A stretch of DNA of 64,000 bases from contig NZ_VHKL01000006.1 in the NCBI RefSeq assembly GCF_007474605.1, positions 1-64,000 of the forward strand, given 5' to 3'. The first letter of the stretch is position 1. Each line of letters opens with the position of its first letter. This document shows, piece after piece, positions 1 to 8,415 of the stretch. The translations under genes were made by a program, and so were the position numbers. This DNA comes from Rhodoligotrophos appendicifer. Its GTDB lineage: Bacteria > Pseudomonadota > Alphaproteobacteria > Rhizobiales > Im1. The notes beneath the pieces were generated by a model. It was not told the origin of the DNA. It was given only the letters and a program-made list of their open reading frames with translations, and searched no databases.

Positions 1-2
1 CA

Positions 3-729
3 GCCTAGCCAATGGACGGCTTTTACTCCGCCCGCACCGCCATCACGTCGGCGCTCCATGGCCTAATTTGTCACCGCCCTGCACAATCAAGGCGAGATTG
101 AAGCCTATGCCGCTCTGAAAGATCGCTTGGCGAAGTTTCAAATTCCGACATTCTTGATGATTGGCGGTCACGATTCCCGTGATCGGTTTTTTGAAGTTTT
201 CACGAACCACCCCCGAGACGAAAATGGTTATGCGCAGTTTACGCATCAGACCGCTGAGGCGTTTTGCATCTTCATAGACTCGGTCGGTCCGGAATCGAGT
301 GGAAGTGGTTATTGTGATCTCCGACTGAGTTGGCTCAGAGACCAACTTGAGAGCGCGCCAGACTTGCCTTTGTTGATCTTTAGTCACCACCCCCCGTTTG
401 ACGTGAACATTGCTCTTCCTGACGGAACAAGACTGGCAGACGGTGGTAAAATTGCAGAGCTTATTGCCGATCGCCCGGTTCACCACTTCTTCTTCGGACA
501 CGTGCATCGGCCGATGTTTTGCACATGGCAGGGGATCCTGTGCTCGGGCGTACCCGGGCTCGTTTATCAAGTCCCCCTGACACCCAGCAGCGTATCAAGC
601 TCATACAGCATAGAGCCTCCTATGTACGCCGTGATCAACATCAATGCCGAGGGGACAATGGTTCATTTTGATGCCTTTATGCATCGCAGTTCAGCTGAAT
701 CACCGGCGTATAGGACTCAAGCTGGTTAA
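3..729 (+). pseudogene. Broken calcineurin-like phosphodiesterase (CpdA/Icc type), 5' part disrupted
   Basis: The readable part from about position 67 resembles the C-terminal two thirds of a cyclic-nucleotide or glycerophosphodiester phosphodiesterase of the CpdA/Icc metallophosphoesterase family. It keeps the FSHHPPF histidine motif and the GHVHRP motif. The matching reading frame continues upstream of the TTG at 127 into codons resembling the usual GEIEAYAAL stretch, then meets TAA at 64-66. Family-like sequence (MDGFYSARTAI) continues in another frame from position 12, with a TAG at 6-8. The GD metal-ligand motif is lost at the frame change, and the usual GNHD is GGHD, so a key Asn is missing. 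Several independent lesions argue for a decayed gene. The N-terminus lies outside the window. A shorter protein could still be made from TTG 127, but it would lack half the metal site. Confidence 0.6.
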
Positions 730-744
730 GTGCCGAGAATGCTG

Positions 745-1026
745 CTAACGCGCCTGTTTTTCGATGTTGGGAATGCTGTCCTCGACCGAAACGGCCTCCG
801 TTCCCTTCATCTCGATTTCTTCGCCATCGCCGAAGATCGCAATGCATCCCTTCATGCAGATGTCGGATATCGTCTCACCTGGCGCGATCTCATAGGATTG
901 CTCTTCATCATCAGCAATGATCGTGACCGTCGTCAGGGTTGTGTCTTGGTTTTTTAAAGTCAGAGCTGCAAGTTCGCCGCCTGTGATCTGCAGCAGAAAA
1001 AGAGCCAAAACGACAGCAAATTTCAT
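745..1026 (-). CDS. Small exported protein of unknown function (93 aa)
   Basis: The start is ATG 1026, preceded by AAGGAG at good spacing; a longer frame running up to 1164 has no support. The first about 20 residues (MKFAVVLALFLLQITGG) form a signal peptide, so the mature product of about 72 residues is probably periplasmic. It is acidic, with a CMKGC pair at residues 57-61 that could form a disulfide or bind metal, and a segment rich in Glu and Asp (DGEEIEMKG). I do not recognise the family with certainty; similar short exported proteins occur in Hyphomicrobiales. It is the last gene of the minus-strand series after the substrate-binding protein, but a strong hairpin separates the two, so it may be transcribed separately. 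Confidence 0.75.
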   Translation of the reverse strand: MKFAVVLALFLLQITGGELAALTLKNQDTTLTTVTIIADDEEQSYEIAPGETISDICMKGCIAIFGDGEEIEMKGTEAVSVEDSIPNIEKQAR

Positions 1027-1077
1027 GACAATACTCCTTGGACGCCCGCGCCTCGGCGCCCGCCTGTCGAATGCAAA

Positions 1078-1104
1078 GCGCCTCTTCGAAACACGAAGAG
1101 GCGC
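1078..1104 (-). terminator. Stem-loop terminator after the substrate-binding protein gene
   Basis: A perfect 11-bp inverted repeat (GCGCCTCTTCG and its complement) encloses the loop AAACA. It begins 32 nt downstream of the stop codon at 1136 on the minus strand and is followed by a short T-containing stretch (TTTGCATT). It probably ends or attenuates the upstream operon before the small exported protein gene. Confidence 0.6.
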
Positions 1105-1135
1105 GGAAGTCATTGAGGGTCTTTGGAGAACGCTC

Positions 1136-2812
1136 TTACCCCTCGATGGCCAGGGTCTCCCCAAAGATGTAACGCGTCGGATGCATCTGGAAGCCCTTCA
1201 CCTTTTTATCATATACGACAAAAAGTGATCGCCATATCGGTTGGCAAAGGGGCCCTTCGTTTTGCATGAGGGTCTCGATCTGAGCCATGATTTTCTTACG
1301 TTCTGTTATGTCCAGAGTTCCCTCTGCCTTCGTCAGCAGACTCTCGAACTCCGGATTATTGAACTTGCTCTCGTTCCAGGCTCCATTTGCGCGATAGGCC
1401 AAAGCAAGAGTCATTGTGCCTAGAGGCCTGTGCACCCAGCTTGTAAAGCCCATAGGCACCGTGTTCCAGACTTCCCAATACTTGGCCGATGGAACCACGT
1501 TGATCTTTGCCCTGATATTGGCGTCCTTCCACTGCGAGACCATCGTTTCCACAGCCGTCTGCTCCCACGATGGATCCGGTTTGCAGTAAATTTCGATGTC
1601 GATTCCGTCCGCATGACCGGCTTCAGCCAGCAGGGCCTTTGCCTTGTCGAGATCCCGTTCGATCATCGGGATCTCCGCATAATCCGGCAACACGGGAGCA
1701 ACGTGATGATGTTCAGCAACTGCCCCTAATCCACGATGTGAGATGTCGAGCACTTGCTTTTGGTCGGTCGCATATCGCACCGCTTGGCGAACCTTGGGAT
1801 CCTTGAACCATTCATGATCCACCTGCATTCGAGCCACGCAGGTATCGGCCGTAACGACGTCATAGACCTGAATGTCCGGCATTTGCTTATAAATATCAAG
1901 CTGTTCGATATTGCCTTCATAGATTCCGTCAACCTGCTTCGATGCAATCGCCGCCGCGACCGCTGCCGGATTGTCGCCGAGATCGATGAACTCGATGGCA
2001 TCCAGATAAGGCCCGTCCCCGTAATAGTCGTTCCGTGCCTTGAGAAGCGCTCTGCGACCGACCTCGACCTCTGCAAGCTCGAAAGCCTCCGTTCCGTTGG
2101 AGCCTGCACCGAACTTGCCGCCCTCCTCCGGATCGAGAATACCGAAGGGATAATGGAACAGATGTTCTGGCACAGCGATCTGTGCTTCCTTCAGATTCAG
2201 CTTGAGAGTCTTGTCGTCAACGACTTCGATGGCATTGGCGTCCCACAGCTCTGTCGCCATGATGGGATTACCCTTGTCGTCCTTCTTACCGGTGTCGACC
2301 TCTTTAACCATATAGCTCATCAGGCCCAGAACCGATGAGCCCGTCTCCGGTTTCAGCCGATACGCTATGTTCCATGCAAGATCTTGAGCAGTCAGTGGCT
2401 TGCCCTTATGCCACTTCACATCGCGGACGCCGAGGGTCCAGGTTTTAAGATCTTCAGAGGGCGACCATTTTTCCAAAAGATGTGGACGTGTCACATTGTC
2501 GACGCCGGTCCTGCTCATATATCCGCAGACTTGGCGTAGGATATTGGAGTCGTAGATCCACGAATAAGTAGCTGGATTGTCGATCTTCGGCACCCGCATG
2601 GCAATCTTGAGGGTGCCGCCTTTCGGCATCGCCTGCGCCATGGCCGGCATCGCAATCGGATTTCCCGTGATCTTTCCAGCTAACATATAAGCCGAACCGG
2701 CAGATATCCCCAAAAGAGTAGAATATCGCAGGAACTCTCGGCGGGATATTTTACCATTGGACAGCTGGGTCTTTAGCGATAGTAGTCCAGGATGTTCATT
2801 TTTGTTTGTCAT
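1136..2812 (-). CDS. ABC transporter substrate-binding protein, family 5 (DppA/OppA type), Tat-exported
   Basis: This 558-residue protein is a periplasmic solute-binding protein of the peptide/opine/nickel family (SBP_bac_5), of normal length. The N-terminus carries a twin-arginine signal, SRREFLR at residues 23-29, followed by a hydrophobic stretch and an alanine-rich cleavage region near residue 60, so it is probably exported folded. ATG 2812 is preceded by GGGAG at 6 nt. Family-typical stretches include WHKGKPLTAQDLAWN and VRQAVRYATDQKQVLD. The gene follows the amidase and mttB genes on the same strand, which suggests that it binds the compound those enzymes process. No permease or ATPase gene is adjacent, so it must use a transporter encoded elsewhere or act as a receptor. 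The ligand cannot be inferred from the sequence. Confidence 0.88.
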   Translation of the reverse strand: MTNKNEHPGLLSLKTQLSNGKISRREFLRYSTLLGISAGSAYMLAGKITGNPIAMPAMAQAMPKGGTLKIAMRVPKIDNPATYSWIYDSNILRQVCGYMSRTGVDNVTRPHLLEKWSPSEDLKTWTLGVRDVKWHKGKPLTAQDLAWNIAYRLKPETGSSVLGLMSYMVKEVDTGKKDDKGNPIMATELWDANAIEVVDDKTLKLNLKEAQIAVPEHLFHYPFGILDPEEGGKFGAGSNGTEAFELAEVEVGRRALLKARNDYYGDGPYLDAIEFIDLGDNPAAVAAAIASKQVDGIYEGNIEQLDIYKQMPDIQVYDVVTADTCVARMQVDHEWFKDPKVRQAVRYATDQKQVLDISHRGLGAVAEHHHVAPVLPDYAEIPMIERDLDKAKALLAEAGHADGIDIEIYCKPDPSWEQTAVETMVSQWKDANIRAKINVVPSAKYWEVWNTVPMGFTSWVHRPLGTMTLALAYRANGAWNESKFNNPEFESLLTKAEGTLDITERKKIMAQIETLMQNEGPLCQPIWRSLFVVYDKKVKGFQMHPTRYIFGETLAIEG

Positions 2813-2965
2813 TATCCACTCCCATTTCCCCCTATTGCCCGATTACGGAGAAACCCCTCCCCTGTGTTTCGAGCCTTTAGGCCTCTTGGCATACGCGCGA
2901 ACGCGCAGCTCCCGATGAAGCCTAACACCCCGATTTTTGGCTGGGAACTATATTTACGGCAATGT

Positions 2966-4420
2966 TTAGCGGAATCCCGGCGGCGCTATGAACCCGCGAT
3001 ATTCGTGTTCGAGAAGTTCCGCGAACGCTATTGTAGAATAATCAAAGTATTGCGCTCCAATGATCTGAACGCCGATAGGCAGACCCATCGGATCTGAACC
3101 GATCGGCGCGATCGTACTCGGCAGATAAAAGCATCCCGAATAACCCGCCCAGAAGAGTTGATCAGTGGTTGGGACCCGTTTCGCATTCACTTCGATGGTG
3201 CGCTGATGCCGTTCCCCCACCTGGTCATGCGGGAATGCTGCAGAGGCAGCAGCGGGACAGAGCATGAGGTCCCATTCACGAAAAAAATCTGCCCAGGCGA
3301 GCCGCATGTGATGGCGGCGCTCATTGATCTTGAGCCATTCCCGATGCGGCAGAACATTGGCCCGCACCATTCTCGCGAAATAGCTCTGATCCTCAACGGG
3401 CAGTGACTGCGACAGCTCGACATTGCGAAGAAAATCTCGGCCGGTTTGCCGCCGACTGGTCGCCGCACGCAGGAGCGCGATGTAGACGTCGACGACCTCA
3501 GATGTCTCGAAGCGGGGCCGAGCTTTGAAATCGATTTTTGCACCCTGCTTCTCGAGAAATTCGGCAAGCTTGACAAGTTCGGCCTGAATCGACTGATCAA
3601 CGTCTGAGGCTTTGTCATTAAGCATCACCGCGATCTTTAAGTCTTTGAAATGTTTCTTCTGCGCCCTCGGCAGGACCAGGCGCCAGCCCATCGCATCAAT
3701 GTCTTCTGGCCCCTCAATAATTCCCAGCGCCAGCGACAGATCCGTTGCTGAGCGTGCCAGAGGGCCTGCGACGGTAATGTCAGACGTTGTCACCCCTCCC
3801 GGCAGGGCGTGCCCTCGATAGGACACGATCCCATAAGTGGGCTTATGCCCATAGACACCGCAATAATGTGCAGGGTTTCGGATCGATGCCCCAATGTCCG
3901 AACCGACGTCAAGGCCTGTCAGGCCGGCGGCAAGTGCGGCTGCGGAACCTCCTGAGGAACCTCCCGGCACTCGGGTGACATCCCAAGGATTATTGGTGGT
4001 CCCGTAGATGTCGTTGAAGCTCTGCCAGTCCGCCAACATCAGCGGCACATTCGTCTTTGCGAAAATAATCGCGCCCTGTGCCTTTAGGCGCTTGACGGCA
4101 TCGGCATCAGTGTCGGTGACATTGTCTCTAAAGGTTGGATCGCCCCAAGTGGTGGGTGAGCCAGCCAACTGAAACGATTCCTTGATTGTCATGGGCAGCC
4201 CGTCGAGAAGACCCAACGGAGTTCCTGAACTCAAACGTCGGTCAGCCGCCTCAGCAGCTGCTCGGGCAGCCTCGATGTCGCTCCAGATGATCGCGTTCAA
4301 TGCCGGATTAAATTTCTCAACCCTGGCCCAGAACATCTCCAGCAGCTCGCGGGAGGAGATGGCTCCCGAGTGCAAGGCGGAAACCAACGCCGTCGCCGAC
4401 GCGAAGCTATAATCACTCAT
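2966..4420 (-). CDS. Amidase signature family enzyme
   Basis: This 484-residue protein belongs to the amidase signature family (the family of GatA, AtzF and fatty acid amide hydrolase), which hydrolyses C-N amide bonds with a Ser-cisSer-Lys triad. The likely triad is visible: Lys80 in TIKE, the glycine/serine-rich GGSSGGS at about 153-159 holding the cis-Ser, and the nucleophile Ser179 in DIGASIRNPA. Length and motif order are normal for a complete enzyme. ATG 4420 has a strong GAGGAGG site. It lies 76 nt downstream of the first mttB gene and 153 nt upstream of the substrate-binding protein gene, all on the minus strand. I infer that it may release a methylated amine or betaine from an amide. 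It is not GatA: no gatB or gatC is nearby. The substrate is unknown. Confidence 0.85.
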   Translation of the reverse strand: MSDYSFASATALVSALHSGAISSRELLEMFWARVEKFNPALNAIIWSDIEAARAAAEAADRRLSSGTPLGLLDGLPMTIKESFQLAGSPTTWGDPTFRDNVTDTDADAVKRLKAQGAIIFAKTNVPLMLADWQSFNDIYGTTNNPWDVTRVPGGSSGGSAAALAAGLTGLDVGSDIGASIRNPAHYCGVYGHKPTYGIVSYRGHALPGGVTTSDITVAGPLARSATDLSLALGIIEGPEDIDAMGWRLVLPRAQKKHFKDLKIAVMLNDKASDVDQSIQAELVKLAEFLEKQGAKIDFKARPRFETSEVVDVYIALLRAATSRRQTGRDFLRNVELSQSLPVEDQSYFARMVRANVLPHREWLKINERRHHMRLAWADFFREWDLMLCPAAASAAFPHDQVGERHQRTIEVNAKRVPTTDQLFWAGYSGCFYLPSTIAPIGSDPMGLPIGVQIIGAQYFDYSTIAFAELLEHEYRGFIAPPGFR

Positions 4421-4496
4421 GAAACCTTGACCTCCTCAACCGACATTTGCCGCGTCATCCTACCGCACGTCAGCAAGGTAGATGTCAAGCTGAGGG

Positions 4497-6056
4497 TCAG
4501 GTCAGCGAATCCGGTAACACGGCTTTTCGGCTGGTCATGAAGGCCTGCAGCGCCTCATCAATACCGGGATCAAGAGCCGGGGCTTGATACTCCTTGAGCA
4601 TGCGTTTGTAACTGACGTTGGCGCGCTGAGCGGCATCTTTCTCGCCCTCCGCGAGCCATTGCTCAAAGGAGTTATTGTCCGCGATTGATGAGCGGTAAAA
4701 GGCCGTTTCGAAATTTGCCTGCGTATGGGCGCAACCAAGGAAGTGGCTTCCAGGCCCAACGTCGCGAATGGCATCCATGGCTTGCCCATTTTCCGATAAG
4801 TCAACGCCTTCAGCGAAGCGTTGCATCATACCAAGCTGATCTGCATCGATGATGAATTTCTCATAGGAGGAGACCAGTCCACCTTCTAACCATCCTGCTG
4901 CGTGGAGAACAAAGTTGACTCCTGCATAGAGGGTTGGGATCAGGGTTTGGGTGCTCTCGTGCGCGGCTTGAGCATCCGGGACTTTAGAGGCACAGAGGGA
5001 GCCGCCGGACCGAAAAGGGATGCCCAAGCGCCGAGCGAGCTGAGCCGCTCCATAGAGAACGTGGGAAGGCTCGGGCGATCCGAAAGTCGGCGCCCCCGAC
5101 TGCATGGATATCGAACTGGCGAAGGTACCGAATACGACGGGTGCCCCCGGCCGGCACAATTGGGAGAACGCGGCTCCGGCCATGGCCTCGGCCAGGATCG
5201 TCGTCAACGTTCCGATAACCGTCACCGGTGACATCGCCCCGGCCAGGATGAACGGTGAGATTATGGTGGCCTGATTGTTCCTCGCATAAACCTTGAGTGC
5301 ACCCAGCATCGTCGAATCGAAGACTAAGGGTGAGTTGGCGTTGATCAAGTTGATCAGGACGCAGTTCTGGTCGACAAAATCCGCACCAAACAGAAGTTTC
5401 GCCATTTCGACTGAATCTTCGGCCCGCTCTGGCGCAGTAACTGATCCCATGAAGGGCTTATCCGAATAGCGGATATGTGAATACACCATATCCAGATGCC
5501 GCTTGTGCACGGGCACATCGACCGGTTCGCAGACGGTGCCTCCCGAATGGTGCATTGCCGGGGCCAAATAAGCGAGTTTTACGAAGTTCCGAAAGTCCTC
5601 CAACGTGGCATAGCGGCGGCCTTCGTCGAGATTTCGAATAAAGGGTGGGCCGTACACGGGTGCAAAGACCGTGTTCTTTCCCCCGATAACCACATTGCGC
5701 TCGGGGTTGCGCGCATATTGTATGAACTCTCTCGGTGCCAATTTCAGGAGCTCACGGCACAGTCCATTTGGAAAGTGAACCCGTTCACCTTTCACATCGG
5801 CTCCGGCATCCCGCCACATCTGTAAGGCCTCGGGATCTTCCCTGAAGTCGACACCGATTTCTTCAAGGACAACGTCCGCATTTCGCTCGATGATCTGGAG
5901 ACCCTCTTCACTCAAGGTCTCGTAAAGAGGGATGTTTCGCGAAATGTTTTTGAGGCTTGGTAAGGCGCCACCCGAACGGCGTTGGCGCCTTTCGGCTGCT
6001 CCTCCGCCGCGCCGGGAATGACGATCGGTGGGTTCACTGGGGGTAACTTCGGTCAT
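4497..6056 (-). CDS. MttB-superfamily corrinoid methyltransferase, first paralogue (no pyrrolysine)
   Basis: This 519-residue protein belongs to the trimethylamine methyltransferase (MttB) superfamily, TIM-barrel enzymes that move a methyl group from a tertiary or quaternary amine to the Co(I) form of a corrinoid protein. The frame is open throughout with no internal amber codon, so it belongs to the non-pyrrolysine branch that includes the glycine betaine enzyme MtgB of Desulfitobacterium. Family-like stretches include RNPERNVVIGG near residue 120, SPFILAGAMSPVTVIG in the middle and LHAAGWLEGGL near residue 385. The first about 35 residues are rich in Arg and Gly and look disordered. ATG 6056 has GAGG 7 nt upstream. 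It heads a minus-strand series with an amidase and a substrate-binding protein. The substrate cannot be assigned; it differs clearly from the paralogue at 10,645-12,207. Confidence 0.88.
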   Translation of the reverse strand: MTEVTPSEPTDRHSRRGGGAAERRQRRSGGALPSLKNISRNIPLYETLSEEGLQIIERNADVVLEEIGVDFREDPEALQMWRDAGADVKGERVHFPNGLCRELLKLAPREFIQYARNPERNVVIGGKNTVFAPVYGPPFIRNLDEGRRYATLEDFRNFVKLAYLAPAMHHSGGTVCEPVDVPVHKRHLDMVYSHIRYSDKPFMGSVTAPERAEDSVEMAKLLFGADFVDQNCVLINLINANSPLVFDSTMLGALKVYARNNQATIISPFILAGAMSPVTVIGTLTTILAEAMAGAAFSQLCRPGAPVVFGTFASSISMQSGAPTFGSPEPSHVLYGAAQLARRLGIPFRSGGSLCASKVPDAQAAHESTQTLIPTLYAGVNFVLHAAGWLEGGLVSSYEKFIIDADQLGMMQRFAEGVDLSENGQAMDAIRDVGPGSHFLGCAHTQANFETAFYRSSIADNNSFEQWLAEGEKDAAQRANVSYKRMLKEYQAPALDPGIDEALQAFMTSRKAVLPDSLT

Positions 6057-6259
6057 GCTTCGACCTCGGAATGACTTTCAGCCTTAACTAGCGTCGAATG
6101 AGAGGGCTGACCGGCCCTGAAACGTCAACCGATGCACCATCAGCGACGCGCACCTCGAGCGCCGCGCTCCAAGCATCGTTAACCACCATCTGGGGTTGTA
6201 GTCGCCGTATCCCAATGACATATTGGACACATTGAGTTTTTCATTTTAGGACCTTTGCC

Positions 6260-6982
6260 ATGACGCCCAATCCCTCATTTCTTTTGCCAGCTGATCAGAG
6301 TTCGGACCCCGCCGCCCTCTCGGCGGGAAAATCTGTTCACAGCTTGGGCCCGGTACAACTTGTCTTGGGCGCGACTGTGGATGCGCCGACGGCATCCACC
6401 CGAGAATTCGGTCCTTCTCATACGGTTTCGGAGAAATGGACAGCGGGGTCACTGGTGCTGAACAACTCGCAGAGCGATGAACTGCAAGTGTTCAAACACG
6501 ATGGCGGCTTCAGCATTACGGGCCGGGTCGACGGCGGTCCCATTACGATCAACCTTTCCGGCGAAGGCATAAGCGGTATCGAGATCATCCAGTACGGTCC
6601 GTCGGTAATTGCACAGCTTCGGGGCGAATGGGCCGGAACAAAGTATGAGGCTAACACTGCCGGGACGCCCGAGGGAGCTCGCTACAACGGCGACGGCTAC
6701 ACTCCTTTTGATAAGCTCAACATTGAGGTTGTCGCCCAAGAAAATGGCACCTCATTGGCACAATCTATGAGCATTCTCGTGCCTCCGACAGAGGACCGGA
6801 TGGACCCTTCTTCTGTATTCTCGGCCACCCACGGGGGAGCCATACTGCAGATTTGCCCGCCGATGAATTCCGGCGAGCTGGCTCACATCGCTGACACTAG
6901 CGATTTATCGGCTTCCGAAAACATCGCATCCGCTGGAGGCAGGGGAGGTACAGCCATGGCCGAAGGCGATTTCCTACTTTAG
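6260..6982 (+). CDS. Hypothetical protein, 240 aa
   Basis: I do not recognise this protein. It is 240 residues long, has no signal peptide or membrane segment, and is rich in Gly, Ser and Thr with alternating polar and hydrophobic residues in the middle (roughly 80-160), which suggests beta structure. The C-terminus is low in complexity (GGRGGTAMAEGDFLL). A short acidic-hydrophobic end of this kind would be compatible with type I secretion, but no glycine-aspartate repeats or transporter genes are present. ATG 6260 starts shortly after an AT-rich stretch (about 6,225-6,250) that could hold its promoter. It lies divergently from mttB (203 nt apart) and upstream of the plus-strand methyl-transfer genes, so it may share their regulation. 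Coding is supported by length and a codon pattern like that of its neighbours. Confidence 0.6.
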   Translation: MTPNPSFLLPADQSSDPAALSAGKSVHSLGPVQLVLGATVDAPTASTREFGPSHTVSEKWTAGSLVLNNSQSDELQVFKHDGGFSITGRVDGGPITINLSGEGISGIEIIQYGPSVIAQLRGEWAGTKYEANTAGTPEGARYNGDGYTPFDKLNIEVVAQENGTSLAQSMSILVPPTEDRMDPSSVFSATHGGAILQICPPMNSGELAHIADTSDLSASENIASAGGRGGTAMAEGDFLL

Positions 6983-7108
6983 GCCTTCCCTAGGGCCTGT
7001 GTCGCTTTCAGATGACCGCACGTCGGAGGAATACGCGTTTGCGTTTGAATACGCCCCCATACCTGCTTTGGAAACCTATGTGCGTCACATGCCGGTGAGA
7101 GGCGTTCG

Positions 7109-7414
7109 ATGGCCGACCTGATCGTTGTTTACTGGCGGGATATCCCCGCCCAGGTGATCGTCAAGGCGGGACGTAAAACTGAAAAGCGGCAGCTCTCTGA
7201 CAAGTTTCAGGAAGCCATCGATATGGCAGCGATGCGAAGCGGAGCCGCCGGAACCGATGCGTATCTGGAGGAGTGGCGCCGCGCCGCGCCGCAACAGGTG
7301 GGTGACGACCTGGTCCTCGAGGCTGATAAGGCCGCAGCCGGTTTCGAGGCCGCCTATGACAGGACACTGATTAAGACACTCATCGATAACGGCGGCTGGG
7401 CTGAGCCTCGCTGA
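7109..7414 (+). CDS. 'Virulence factor' family protein (PF13769-like), 101 aa
   Basis: This small soluble protein matches from memory the family named 'virulence factor', whose members begin with a pattern like VYWRDIPAQVIVK followed by a basic KRQL segment and an AYLEEWRR helix; all three are present here (residues 6-18, 28-31 and about 50-57). The name is historical and the biochemical role is unknown. In alphaproteobacteria such genes often sit beside MttB-family and corrinoid genes, as here: it is 33 nt upstream of the pterin-binding methyltransferase on the same strand and probably cotranscribed with it. ATG 7109 follows a modest GGTGAGAGG sequence. I infer an accessory role in the methyl-transfer pathway rather than virulence. 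Confidence 0.75.
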   Translation: MADLIVVYWRDIPAQVIVKAGRKTEKRQLSDKFQEAIDMAAMRSGAAGTDAYLEEWRRAAPQQVGDDLVLEADKAAAGFEAAYDRTLIKTLIDNGGWAEPR

Positions 7415-7447
7415 TGTAAATCTATTGGCGCCATTCCGGAGATCTAA

Positions 7448-8386
7448 ATGACAGAGACGATTCTTGCTTCGGCGACCAAGGAAATTGTGATCGGGTTCGA
7501 TCGCCCCTTCTGTGTGATCGGAGAGCGTATTAACCCGACGGGGCGCAAAAAGCTGGCCGCGGAAATGAAGGCTGGCGACTATTCGACCGTGGAGCGGGAT
7601 GCCCTTGCCCAAGTGCAGGCGGGCGCGACGATGCTCGATGTCAACGCGGGCATACCCTTGGCGGACGAGCCCAGGATCTTGGCGGAAGCGATACAGCTCG
7701 TGCAAAGCCTCGTCGACGTGCCCCTCTCCATCGATAGCTCCATCATCGACGCTTTGGAGGCGGGCCTGGCCGTCTACAAGGGGCGCCCTCTCGTCAACTC
7801 GGTGACCGGAGAAGACGAAAGCTTGGACCGCGTATTGCCGCTCATCAAGAAATATGATTGTGCAGTGGTTGCCATATCCAACGATGAAACGGGCATCTCG
7901 GAAGACCCCAATGTACGTTTCGAGGTCGCCAGGAAGATCGTCAATCGCGCCTCAGACTATGGAATCAAGCCTCAGGACGTGGTCGTTGATCCTCTCGTCA
8001 TGCCGATTGGCGCCATGGGCACAGCCGGCCGCCAGGTTTTCGCGCTGCTGCGTCGGCTTAAGGACGAGTTAAAGGTAAATACCACGTGTGGCGCCTCTAA
8101 CATTTCCTTTGGGCTGCCGAACCGACGCCTGCTGAACGGTCATTTTTTGTCCATGGCGTCCTCCAATGGGATGACATCCGCCATTATGAATCCTCTCCAT
8201 GACGAGGACATGCACGCCATCATGGCGGCCAATGTCCTCAATGGAGTGGATCGCGACTGTCGGGCCTGGGTGCGCAAGTTTCGCGACCCCATACCCGAAG
8301 CGGTGACGGGGGCAGACGTCACGCCGGAAAGTGAATCCGATGCACGCCGTCGCGACCGTGAAAATCGTCGGCGCAGGCGTCTCTGA
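7448..8386 (+). CDS. Methyltetrahydrofolate:corrinoid methyltransferase (pterin-binding fold, AcsE/MtgA type)
   Basis: The 312-residue product has the dihydropteroate-synthase-like TIM barrel of methyltetrahydrofolate-corrinoid methyltransferases. Recognisable motifs are VIGERINPTGR near residue 22, MLDVNAGIP near 62 (the Asp and Asn that hold the pterin), PLSIDS near 95 and PLVNSVTGE near 118. Known relatives move a methyl group between the corrinoid protein and tetrahydrofolate; MtgA takes it from methyl-corrinoid to THF during glycine betaine demethylation. Here it would accept the methyl groups that the MttB paralogues put on the corrinoid protein. The last about 20 residues are strongly basic (DARRRDRENRRRRRL), which is unusual for the family. 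The next gene, the corrinoid activator, begins 29 nt downstream. Confidence 0.88.
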   Translation: MTETILASATKEIVIGFDRPFCVIGERINPTGRKKLAAEMKAGDYSTVERDALAQVQAGATMLDVNAGIPLADEPRILAEAIQLVQSLVDVPLSIDSSIIDALEAGLAVYKGRPLVNSVTGEDESLDRVLPLIKKYDCAVVAISNDETGISEDPNVRFEVARKIVNRASDYGIKPQDVVVDPLVMPIGAMGTAGRQVFALLRRLKDELKVNTTCGASNISFGLPNRRLLNGHFLSMASSNGMTSAIMNPLHDEDMHAIMAANVLNGVDRDCRAWVRKFRDPIPEAVTGADVTPESESDARRRDRENRRRRRL

Positions 8387-8415
8387 CGGCACACGTACCT
8401 GGAGTGAAAAAAAGT

